Below, piece by piece: positions 1-6,149 of a DNA stretch of 64,000 nt. The stretch comes from Marinobacter sp. GTDB lineage: Bacteria > Pseudomonadota > Gammaproteobacteria > Pseudomonadales > Oleiphilaceae. The notes under the pieces were generated by a model, which saw only the letters and a list, made by a program, of their open reading frames with translations, was not told the origin of the DNA and did no database searches. Numbering within the stretch: position 1 is the first letter of the stretch; each line of letters begins with the position of its first letter. The DNA lies in contig JAIUMV010000010.1 of the NCBI GenBank assembly GCA_022565395.1, positions 1 through 64,000 of the forward strand, written 5' to 3'. Both the position numbers and the translations under genes were made by a program.

Positions 1-570
1 AGCCTGAGCTGGTTCATGAAATGCCTGAATGAATCCATCGCCCGGGATGCTAATCGAGAAGACGCCTGTACGGGCCACTTCTGGGAGTCGAGATTTAAAT
101 CCCAAGCCTTACTGACGGAGCAGGCTTTATTGAGCTGTATGGCCTATGTGGATCTCAACCCCGTGCGCGCCGCCATGGCCGAGACACCGGAAACCTCAAA
201 CCACACCAGCATCAAAGAACGCCTGACACCGAGTTTTAACCTTCGGGATGCCATCCAGACCCAAAGCCAGCAAGGCTTTCTCCATCAGTTCAACCTGCCT
301 CTCAAACCCCTGCTGCACTTTGAGGGCAACGAAACCAATGCGCCTCAGCAGGGTGTGCTGTTCAGCCTGATGGATTACCTAAGCTTGTTGGACTACACCG
401 GCCGCTGTATCCGCCCCGGCAAACGCGGTCACATCCCCGACACACAACCGCCCATCCTGAACCGCCTGGGCATCACCACCAGCGACTGGCTTACCCAGGC
501 CACCGAGTTTGAAGTCCGTTACGGCGAGATCACCCGAGGCCACCGGGACCATCGGCGAAAAGCCGTATAA
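1..570 (+). CDS. RAYT-type (Y1_Tnp family) transposase, 3' part, runs off the left edge
   Basis: The reading frame is open from base 1 to a TAA at 568-570, and its start lies outside the window. The residues match the C-terminal half of REP-associated tyrosine transposases: WFMKCLNE, an ANREDACTGHFWESRFKSQ-type block, and CMAYVDLNPVRAAMAETPE. These single-strand transposases relate to IS200/IS605 enzymes and act on short hairpin repeats. The HUH and tyrosine-bearing N-terminal region cannot be seen here, so I cannot say whether this copy is intact. A fragment of the same gene (838-1041) and a longer 5'-truncated copy (1312-2046) follow in the same orientation, each with the same 3' flank. The family call is firm; activity is unknown. 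Confidence 0.75.
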   Translation, partial: SLSWFMKCLNESIARDANREDACTGHFWESRFKSQALLTEQALLSCMAYVDLNPVRAAMAETPETSNHTSIKERLTPSFNLRDAIQTQSQQGFLHQFNLPLKPLLHFEGNETNAPQQGVLFSLMDYLSLLDYTGRCIRPGKRGHIPDTQPPILNRLGITTSDWLTQATEFEVRYGEITRGHRDHRRKAV

Positions 571-743
571 CCATCTCCCATCGACACGACCGACCAATAC
601 GTCACTGCAGGCCGGGCCTACCCATGCCTGAAAACCACGAAATCCGGCCAATACGCACCCCATTGCCGAACCTCACGCACTAACGCGCACGTTCAGCCGA
701 CCAGAAACGCCAGCCCCAGCGCTGTATGGGCGATTTTTTCTTA
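571..743 (+). repeat. RAYT 3'-flank repeat, copy 1
   Basis: About 170 bases follow the transposase stop and recur almost unchanged at 1042-1214 and 2047-2219. Shared landmarks are CGACACGACCGACC, GAAAACCACGAAATCCGGCC, GCCGACCAGAAACGC and GCTGTATGGGCGATT. The copy leads straight into the short repeat core at 744. No coding potential is evident. It is probably the 3' end of the mobile unit. Confidence 0.75.
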
Positions 744-830
744 GGCGTGCCTGTCCCTGTTATTACCTTGTTCCAGCGCTTAGGCGTGCCTGTCCCTGTT
801 GTCCTCCTTCTTAGGCGTGCCTGTCCCTGT
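744..830 (+). repeat. Three short RAYT-associated repeats
   Basis: The core GGCGTGCCTGTCCCTGT occurs at 744-760, 783-799 and 814-830, usually preceded by TTA. AGGC-GT-GCCT inside the unit is a small hairpin, the kind of substrate RAYT enzymes recognise. Spacing is irregular (39 and 31 bases), so this is not a CRISPR array. Confidence 0.8.
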
Positions 831-837
831 TGTCTTC

Positions 838-1041
838 CTGTTCAGCCTGATGGATTACCTGAGTTTGGTGGACTACACCGGCCGCTGTATCCGCCCCGGC
901 AAACGCGGTCACATCCCCGACACACAACCGCCCATCCTGAACCGCCTGGGCATCACCGCCAGCGACTGGCTTACCCAGGCCACCGAGTTTGAAGCCCGTT
1001 ACGGCGAGATCATCCGAGACCATCGGCGAAAAGCCGCTTAG
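838..1041 (+). pseudogene. RAYT transposase fragment (C-terminal third)
   Basis: The sequence matches bases 358-570 and 1839-2046 from CTGTTCAGCCTGATGG to the stop codon, giving FSLMDYLSLVDYTGRC through the HRRKAA end. It joins abruptly on its left to the short repeat at 814-830. Only about 67 codons of the transposase remain, with no catalytic region and no start of its own. Its 3' flank is also duplicated. It looks like the product of a deletion or recombination between short repeats. Confidence 0.8.
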
Positions 1042-1214
1042 CAACCTACCTTCGACACGACCGACCGATACGACACTACAGGCTGGGCCCACTCACGCCT
1101 GAAAACCACGAAATCCGGCCAATACGCACCCCATTGCCGAACTTCATGCACTAAGGCGCACGTTCAGCCGACCAGAAACGCCAGCCCCAGCGCTGTATGG
1201 GCGATTCTTTCTTA
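1042..1214 (+). repeat. RAYT 3'-flank repeat, copy 2
   Basis: This is the same flank as at 571-743 with scattered substitutions. It keeps CGACACGACCGACC, GAAAACCACGAAATCCGGCC and GCTGTATGGGCGATT, and ends at the repeat core at 1215. Confidence 0.75.
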
Positions 1215-1312
1215 GGCGTGCCTGTCCCTGTTATTCGGTCCCTGTTATTCGGGCAACCGGAGGGTTCTTAGGCGTGCCTGTCCCTGTCCCTGCCAGGCGT
1301 GCCTGTCCCTGT
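1215..1312 (+). repeat. Three short RAYT-associated repeats
   Basis: Cores GGCGTGCCTGTCCCTGT lie at 1215-1231, 1271-1287 and 1296-1312. Partial units (GTCCCTGTTATTCGG) fall between them. The last core abuts the 5' break of the next transposase copy. Confidence 0.8.
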
Positions 1313-2046
1313 TGTTATGCCCGGAACAGGCGGAGGATTGGGGCCGGGATGAGATACTGGAACGCTGGTGCAGCTTGTTCAAAGGCTCACGACTCGTGCA
1401 GCGCTATCTAGCGGGAGAAAGGCTGGGAGAAGCCGAGGACAATGCAGTAGAAGACGCCGTACAGGTATACCGCAAGCGCCTGTGCAGCCTGAGCTGGTTT
1501 ATGAAATGCCTGAACGAATCCATTGCCCGGGACGCCAACCGGGAAGATGCCTGCACCGGCCACTTCTGGGAGTCGAGATTTAAATCTCAGGCACTACTCA
1601 CCGAACAAGCCCTGTTAAGCTGCATGGCCTACGTAGATCTTAACCCCGTGCGCGCCGCCATGGCCGAGACACCGGAAACCTCAGACCACACCAGCATCAA
1701 AGAACGCCTGACGCCTAGCCTCAATCTTCGGGATGCCATCCAGACCCAAAGCCAGCAAGGCTTTCTCCATCAGTTCAATCTGCCCCTCAAACCCCTGCTG
1801 CACTTTGAGGGCAACGAAACCAATGCGCCTCAGCAGGGTGTGCTGTTCAGCCTGATGGATTACCTGAGCTTGGTGGACTACACCGGCCGCTGTATCCACC
1901 CCGGCAAACGCGGTCACATCCCCGAGACACAACCGCCCATCCTGAACCGCCTGGGCATCACCGCCAGCGACTGGCTTACCCAGGCCACCGAGTTTGAAGC
2001 CCGTTACGGCGAGATCATCCGAGACCATCGGCGAAAAGCCGCATAA
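1312..2046 (+). pseudogene. RAYT-type transposase, 5'-truncated
   Basis: This is the longest copy here, about 244 codons from LCPEQAEDWGRDEILERW to HRRKAA. Related full-length proteins carry about 60-80 more N-terminal residues with an HxH motif of the SNHYHVV type. Here the frame begins at a short repeat (1296-1312) just after the point where that motif should end. The only possible start is a TTG made at the junction, without a Shine-Dalgarno sequence. The rest of the frame is intact and nearly identical to the copy at 1-570, so the break is recent or the copies are homogenised. I read it as an inactive remnant. Confidence 0.75.
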
Positions 2047-2219
2047 CCATCTCCCATCGACACGACCGACCAATACGGCACTGCAGGCCGGGCCTACCCA
2101 TGCATGAAAACCACGAAATCCGGCCAATATGCACCCCATTGCCGAACTTCACGCACTAACGCGCACATTCAGCCGACCAGAAACGCAGGCCTCAGCGCTG
2201 TATGGACGATTTTTTCTTA
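2047..2219 (+). repeat. RAYT 3'-flank repeat, copy 3
   Basis: Third copy of the flank at 571-743, with changes such as GCTGTATGGACGATT. It runs into the repeat core at 2220-2236, which breaks into an integron cassette gene read on the other strand. Confidence 0.75.
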
Positions 2220-2381
2220 GGCGTGCCTGTCCCTGTTGTTTTCCTGTTGTTTTCTTGCCTTCATTTCGGCAGGCGCAGGAAAGTATTCAGTAGAATTCTC
2301 AGGCACCATGTTGGCTGTTTCTTGTAGCGCTCCCATCGCGATTTTGATGGTCTTTGACTCGAATGAACTGAAAAGTCCCAT
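2217..2381 (-). CDS. Small orphan cassette gene, 3' end replaced by repeat
   Basis: The 54-codon frame starts at an ATG (2381) with GGAG ten bases upstream. It begins MGLFSSFESKTIKIAMG and continues through VPENSTEYFPAPAEMKARKQ. The last residues (NNRDRHA) are encoded by the RAYT-type repeat at 2220-2236, so the native C-terminus is lost or was never longer. It sits just after a truncated attC (2414-2456) and so reads as the first gene of an integron cassette. I do not recognise the product. The good ribosome binding site supports a real gene, now probably broken. Confidence 0.5.
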   Translation of the reverse strand: MGLFSSFESKTIKIAMGALQETANMVPENSTEYFPAPAEMKARKQQENNRDRHA

Positions 2382-2413
2382 CTTTTACTCCTTGCTCGAA
2401 TTCTACATGTGCA

Positions 2414-2456
2414 ATTTAACGTCGCAATCACGCGCTTGTCGCGTGCATTGCCTTGT
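2414..2456 (-). repeat. Truncated attC-like site fused to a RAYT repeat
   Basis: ATTTAACGTCGCAAT, then a CGCGCTTGTCGCG hairpin, then GCATTGCCTTGT closely follow the attC at 4062-4109 (TTTGAACGTCGCATT, hairpin, GCAATGCTTTGTTAG). The expected TTGTTAG core is cut after TTGT and continues as ATGGGCGATTCTTTCTTAGG, the leader of the RAYT-type repeat. It therefore looks like an attC that lost one recombination core. Confidence 0.6.
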
Positions 2457-2541
2457 ATGGGCGATTCTTTCTTAGGCGTGCCTGTCCCTGTGATTGTGTG
2501 ATTTGTCCCTGTGATTGTGTGATTGGCGTGCCTGTCCCTGT
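2454..2541 (+). repeat. Two RAYT-type repeats plus partial units at the end of the TIR gene
   Basis: Cores GGCGTGCCTGTCCCTGT lie at 2475-2491 and 2525-2541. Between them is a tandem GTCCCTGTGATTGTGTGATT. The leader TGTATGGGCGATTCTTTCTTA at 2455-2475 equals the leader after the transposase flanks. These repeats occupy the space between the TIR gene and its attC. Confidence 0.8.
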
Positions 2542-2870
2542 GATTGTGTTTTTTCATAAACACCGATTATGGGCTTCCCAAGTTGATGGGCGGCTTTTAT
2601 TTCCCAGTTAACCCAGTCTCTTTGGTGAGTTTCTTTACCAATAATCACTATTACCTGACTTGCCCAACGCATTTTCATTCGAAGTAACCGAGCTATCGTT
2701 TTGTCACTAATCTGCTTTTTGTCTATGCGCTTCTGATTTTCCGGTTTCACTCTGATAGAACTATTTCTAAGTTGATATCCTTTCCCAGAAACCATGGATG
2801 TCAGACCATCAACGCTCGCATCATCCTTGTGGTGATGACTCAAAAACACATTTTTAATTATATCAGTCAT
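2472..2870 (-). CDS. TIR-domain protein, C-terminus replaced by repeat
   Basis: The 132-residue frame begins MTDIIKNVFLSHHHKDD, typical of the first strand and loop of bacterial TIR or TIR-like (DUF1863/ThsB-type) domains. SQVIVIIGKETHQRDW and WVNWEIKAA (Glu90) match the strand and the region of the NAD-processing glutamate. From residue 108 the sequence is translated repeat (QSHNHRDKSHNHRDRHA), so the native end is lost or the domain simply stops early. Bacterial TIR proteins usually work in antiphage systems such as Thoeris, making or using NAD-derived signals; no partner gene is present. The gene lies alone in an integron cassette with its own 120-base leader. The fold call is good; function is unproven. 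Confidence 0.65.
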   Translation of the reverse strand: MTDIIKNVFLSHHHKDDASVDGLTSMVSGKGYQLRNSSIRVKPENQKRIDKKQISDKTIARLLRMKMRWASQVIVIIGKETHQRDWVNWEIKAAHQLGKPIIGVYEKTQSQGQARQSHNHRDKSHNHRDRHA

Positions 2871-2986
2871 TCGGTTCTCTCTCTGCTTTCTGCTTCAACA
2901 ACGTGTTTCGTGTGAGTAAGTAGCATCATTGTTAGGTAATCACGCAATGTCCGCTAAGTGTCGAAAGTGGACTTGCTAGCCCCACC

Positions 2987-3070
2987 GTATAACGCCTGCA
3001 GCATGCGCGCCCATGAAATGGAGCCGAAGGCTCAATGTATTGGGCGTCGCCGTGCCTGCATTGGTTATGT
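2987..3070 (-). repeat. attC site (integron)
   Basis: On the minus strand it runs ACATAAC ... GTTATAC over 84 bases with complementary arms (CATAACCAATGCAGGC against GCTGCAGGCGTTATAC) and an internal GAGCCTTCGGCTC hairpin. This is the expected attC layout. The stop codon of the Imm32-like gene overlaps its first core. Confidence 0.75.
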
Positions 3071-3343
3071 TTTTGAATACGGCTTGCCACCGTCCACCGT
3101 AGGCCAACCATATACTTTGACATGATTTATAAGCCTGCCTTTTTCCGACTGCTGTTCGGATGACAACTCGTTGCCACCCCACTCGTTGGTGAAATAGTGC
3201 TCATGGGGAAAATCCCCAGTTTTCGCTTTTCCAGCAATCTCGAGAAGCTGCTTTGCAAAATACTCTAGGCCCGCTGGATCTCCATGAACAAAGACCTGCT
3301 CACCTTCCTCGTCAGTTTCGAATGTCAGTAGGTAATCGTCCAT
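3065..3343 (-). CDS. Imm32-like immunity protein (cassette gene)
   Basis: This 92-residue acidic protein has the pattern VFVHGDPAGLEYFAKQLLEIA, then a charged loop with HEHYFTNEWGGNELS. I recognise it as resembling the Imm32 family: small proteins that protect against polymorphic toxins and often sit alone in integrons. The start lies about 14 bases inside the attC at 3357-3440 and the stop overlaps the attC at 2987-3070, so the cassette holds this one gene. No toxin is beside it, which would suit an orphan immunity gene. The family call rests on pattern memory only. Confidence 0.55.
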   Translation of the reverse strand: MDDYLLTFETDEEGEQVFVHGDPAGLEYFAKQLLEIAGKAKTGDFPHEHYFTNEWGGNELSSEQQSEKGRLINHVKVYGWPTVDGGKPYSKT

Positions 3344-3356
3344 ACTTCCTCAGAAA

Positions 3357-3440
3357 ACATAACGCAAAGCTAAGCGGCGCCCTGACAAGGGCGTCCGGTG
3401 GAGGCCAAAGGCAGGAACGAACTTGAGCGCCTGGTTAGGT
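3357..3440 (-). repeat. attC site (integron)
   Basis: On the minus strand ACCTAAC (3440-3434) and GTTATGT (3363-3357) bound 84 bases with complementary outer arms (AGGCGCTC/GCTTTGCG region) and a CGCCCTTGTCAGGGCG inner hairpin. It lies between two small same-strand genes, as attC sites should. Confidence 0.75.
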
Positions 3441-3447
3441 GTGGCTA

Positions 3448-3711
3448 CTACGACCATTTACCTTCAACTCCAACACCTGCTGTTTCATCAATATAGAATT
3501 TTGCCTTATTTTTCTTGCACCATTCTTCGAGTTCTTGTTTTAACTCGACATATTGATTTCGTGCCCATTCAGGGGATTTAGCTTCCCAAGCTGACTCCGT
3601 TGGCAAATAAGCAGAAAGCACACCCATTGGAAGCTCAAGTATGAATTGACCGCCATCCCCCGTAACGACAAGCTCTTCTTTCCATCGAGGCTGAAACTGA
3701 AACTTGCTCAT
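3448..3711 (-). CDS. Small orphan cassette protein
   Basis: I do not recognise this 87-residue protein, which begins MSKFQFQPRWKEELVV and ends GVGVEGKWS. It is hydrophilic and Trp/Glu/Lys-rich, with no signal peptide or membrane segment. I chose the ATG at 3711; a GTG three codons upstream touches the attC. The gene fills the space between attC sites at 3719-3786 and 3357-3440. Single small unknown genes of this kind are usual in chromosomal integrons. Confidence 0.6.
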   Translation of the reverse strand: MSKFQFQPRWKEELVVTGDGGQFILELPMGVLSAYLPTESAWEAKSPEWARNQYVELKQELEEWCKKNKAKFYIDETAGVGVEGKWS

Positions 3712-3718
3712 TACTGAC

Positions 3719-3786
3719 ACCTAACGCCAAGCACAGCGGAGGACTTTCGCAACGCGAAAGTCTTCCGCTGCTGCGCCTTGTTCAAA
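3719..3786 (-). repeat. attC site (integron)
   Basis: On the minus strand TTTGAAC ... GTTAGGT bound 68 bases. The centre is a near-perfect hairpin, AGCGGAAGACTTTCGC against GCGAAAGTCCTCCGCT, flanked by short arms (GGCGCAG/CTTGGCG). This is the cleanest attC of the cluster. Confidence 0.8.
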
Positions 3787-3787
3787 T

Positions 3788-4033
3788 TTATTTTTGCTTT
3801 AACTCAACACTTACCTCAAGGAGGCAGTCACTTCCATGAAAAGTTGCTTTTTCCCACCCTTCTTTTTTTGCCTGATCTACATACCACTTCTTTACAGAGT
3901 CTACGACCCTCTCCTTTTTCTCGTTTTTATTGTGCGCGTTGTAGTAACCCAAAACCTGAGTGCCGCTGGCAATACAAGATGGTGAGTTTACAGATCGGTC
4001 TTTTGGATCAGGCATTGAATGTGGCTTTGCCAT
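3788..4033 (-). CDS. Small orphan cassette protein
   Basis: This 81-residue Lys-rich protein starts MAKPHSMPDPKDRSVNSP at an ATG with AAGGAG seven bases upstream. It contains GYYNAHNKNEKKERVVDSVKKW and ends LLEVSVELKQK just before its attC. It has two cysteines and no membrane segment. I cannot assign a family. The strong ribosome binding site and the attC sites on both sides support a real cassette gene. Confidence 0.6.
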   Translation of the reverse strand: MAKPHSMPDPKDRSVNSPSCIASGTQVLGYYNAHNKNEKKERVVDSVKKWYVDQAKKEGWEKATFHGSDCLLEVSVELKQK

Positions 4034-4061
4034 AAATTAACTCCTTACTTTGGTTTATGAA

Positions 4062-4109
4062 TTTGAACGTCGCATTCAGCGGCTTGTCCGCTGCAATGCT
4101 TTGTTAGTG
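4062..4109 (-). repeat. attC site (integron), short form
   Basis: On the minus strand CACTAAC ... TTTGAAC's partner GTTCAAA bound 48 bases, with GCATTGCAGCGGACAAGCC pairing to GGCTTGTCCGCTG-type arms. The stop of the four-helix membrane gene overlaps the first core. The truncated site at 2414-2456 is its close relative. Confidence 0.7.
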
Positions 4110-4628
4110 CTTTTTTCTTCCAGGCCTCATTCTCTCAAGCATCTCTTCCCGAGATCTTATATCGTCAAGATCATCCTTTATTGTGTCGCCAGGAACGAGA
4201 GTCAATATTATTGACCAAAACTGAAGAAGGGTTAGAGATGCAATAGCTCCAAAGCTTGCTGCACGAAAAATTTCTTTGTATGGATGCAAATAGGAGATTT
4301 GCTTCGCCATAGGCACAGCAAATGAAACGCCAATGACGACCATTAGAATAATGGTGGAGTAAATCATAGGACGAAACAACCTATTAATTTGCTCAATGTC
4401 ATCAGCTTTCTCTTTATATGGCTTTTTCCCAAAAGCCTGAGATAGCTTTCCAGGATAAAGCAAGGCAATCCATGCACCCATTACCGCAAAGATAATAGCC
4501 GAAGTGTTTCTCAAGCCATCATAAATTGGCATCTGCTCATTAAAAGTAACTTTTCCGCCAAGAACCACGGAAGATATTATGATTCCTGCCGCTGCGGCAA
4601 TAAATAACAGCCTTATATAATTGTTCAT
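4104..4628 (-). CDS. Four-helix membrane protein, second gene of a two-gene cassette
   Basis: This 174-residue protein has four predicted membrane helices at roughly residues 5-25, 44-62, 91-110 and 125-148. Between helices 2 and 3 is a charged cytosolic loop (GKKPYKEKADDIEQINRL), and the tail is basic (SREEMLERMRPGRKKH). I do not recognise a family. It starts 11 bases after the stop of the 341-residue gene with GAGG upstream, and the next cassette boundary is the attC at 4062-4109, so the two genes share one cassette and probably one function. A cytosolic sensor paired with a small membrane effector is common in abortive-infection systems; applying that here is inference. Confidence 0.65.
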   Translation of the reverse strand: MNNYIRLLFIAAAAGIIISSVVLGGKVTFNEQMPIYDGLRNTSAIIFAVMGAWIALLYPGKLSQAFGKKPYKEKADDIEQINRLFRPMIYSTIILMVVIGVSFAVPMAKQISYLHPYKEIFRAASFGAIASLTLLQFWSIILTLVPGDTIKDDLDDIRSREEMLERMRPGRKKH

Positions 4629-4639
4629 TTAGGCCTCAT

Positions 4640-5665
4640 TTAGTTGAGCAGACCCAGAATTAAATCTCTTTTGTCAGTAAGCTTCTCCAAGAGACTTCTA
4701 GCATCTACGATTTCTTCATCAACTCTCTTCACGTCTAGTTCAAACTGATCTCTAGCCAAGGAATTACTCAGCCACCTAGGGACTTGCTCGCCTTTAAGCG
4801 TAAAACCAATATCGTCCCATTTAGAATCATGGTTTTTTTCCCATTCGGCAATCATTTCCTTAAGCTCAGGCTCTGATGGTTTAAATGAAAACTCATATGA
4901 GAAATTTACTTCTGAATTCATATTTCTTTGTTTCTTAAGACCCAAATTCAACAAGGCTTTTTGCCAAAATTCCTGACACTCAGCAATCTTTGGCGACAGT
5001 CTGTTATGCCTAGTTATTTTCCTGATCTGGTTCTTTTGTTCGAGAATATAGTCTATCTGACCAGGCTTCCTAACTATTGATGTCTTGAATTGCGAATGAA
5101 GATTAATTGGTTCATCACCATCCTTCTCCGAGTAACCAGCAACATTGAAATCAGCTTCACCGTTGTCATCTAGTACTACATAATCCGAAAATTTTGAAAT
5201 GAACTCTTTCAAGTATTTATCTAGATTTTTCTTTCCATTCAACCTGTGCTGGAATCGTATCGTCGCAAAAACATTTTTTGATGGTATAAACCAAAAATAA
5301 GTGGCATACCCAGGAATGCTATCTTTGGGAAGCTTTGTGAATTCGACTTTGGCACTACCGACCTTTGACTTTGCTTGAACCGCCGCCACCCTTCCTTCGT
5401 AGGAAGGCGTTTCATTCCAAGTCGTTAGCAAAAAATCACCTGTCATCCCATTAGCTATTAGGTCATAGCAAAAAGTTCGATCAACATCCTCACTTTCTTC
5501 TATTGCGTAGGTACAGGTTTCATCTAAAGGCTTGTCATTTTTATTAACCCAATCTTTAAGCTGATTAAGAAAATCAGTCACATTTCCAAGCTTTGGAACG
5601 TCTGCTCCATACTCGTATAGACCGCACTTCTCTATCTTGTAAAAAGTGACTTTTGCTTCTTCCAT
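4640..5665 (-). CDS. Large unknown cytosolic protein, first gene of a two-gene cassette
   Basis: This 341-residue protein is long for a cassette gene. It starts MEEAKVTFYKIEKCGLYEYG. The first ~180 residues are mixed alpha/beta, with CTYAIEESEDVDRTFCYDL, a FLLTTWNETPSYEGRVAAV stretch and YATYFWFIPSKNVFATIRF. The middle holds basic helices (QKNQIRKITRHNRLSPK). The last ~40 residues (ELDVKRVDEEIVDARSLLEKL) look like a coiled coil. There is no signal peptide, membrane helix or nucleotide-binding motif I can name. Base use is AT-rich compared with the operons after 6150, fitting transfer. It is followed after 11 bases by a four-helix membrane protein. Function unknown; a defence role is my inference from context. 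Confidence 0.7.
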   Translation of the reverse strand: MEEAKVTFYKIEKCGLYEYGADVPKLGNVTDFLNQLKDWVNKNDKPLDETCTYAIEESEDVDRTFCYDLIANGMTGDFLLTTWNETPSYEGRVAAVQAKSKVGSAKVEFTKLPKDSIPGYATYFWFIPSKNVFATIRFQHRLNGKKNLDKYLKEFISKFSDYVVLDDNGEADFNVAGYSEKDGDEPINLHSQFKTSIVRKPGQIDYILEQKNQIRKITRHNRLSPKIAECQEFWQKALLNLGLKKQRNMNSEVNFSYEFSFKPSEPELKEMIAEWEKNHDSKWDDIGFTLKGEQVPRWLSNSLARDQFELDVKRVDEEIVDARSLLEKLTDKRDLILGLLN

Positions 5666-5708
5666 CTTTCAGCCTTTTATTGGAGTTGATTCGAAGTGCC
5701 ATACGGCA

Positions 5709-5723
5709 CTAACAGCTTGTTAG
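5709..5723. repeat. Collapsed attC-like inverted repeat
   Basis: CTAACA-GCT-TGTTAG is a perfect palindrome of the attC core arms with only three bases between them, as if the central hairpin of an attC had been deleted. It lies 44 bases upstream of the 341-residue gene, where the attC of a preceding cassette would be expected. A single further core-like ACCTAAC lies at 5814-5820. Confidence 0.4.
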
Positions 5724-6149
5724 ATAGCACGCTCCACGAACGCACAAATTTGACTGCGCCACTATTACAAAACGACGCCCAAACAAAAACCAAAAACTCA
5801 TTCTAGAACAACCACCTAACGCCACGCCTGCAAACACCCCACGTATTCCCAACGCACGCTAACCAACCCCGCCCAATCATACTGTACAAATCCTCAGGCA
5901 ACAGCATTCAGCGCCGGGCCAAGGCCCAACCATGCCGCCAAAAGGGTTCTAAAGAGGGGATAACACCGGCAAAAACACGCTACCGCCCCGCCGGTTACCT
6001 GACACCCAATCCCTGGCTAAGACCTGCACAGCCCACTGAATCGTCAGTACTCAGGCTGTTGACTGTGTTTCAATCTAATACCTTACATACACCTTCGCAA
6101 GCCACAGAGGTCATTTTGAAAGTGCAGGTTGGGCCAGGGTTAGATCCAG
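5724..6149. other. Intergenic stretch, no gene found
   Basis: These 426 bases separate the cassette cluster from the leucine operon. No integrase gene or remnant is visible on either strand. There is one attC/attI-type core word (ACCTAAC, 5814-5820) and a C-rich stretch, but no convincing hairpin-plus-T terminator after the operon that ends at 6150. Confidence 0.5.

Noticed and set aside
744-2541. Repeated short units as a CRISPR array
   Set aside because: Spacing between cores is irregular (31 to several hundred bases), spacers include transposase copies, and there are no cas genes.
5724-6149. Integron integrase next to the cassette cluster
   Set aside because: No frame on either strand encodes tyrosine-recombinase motifs in this stretch.
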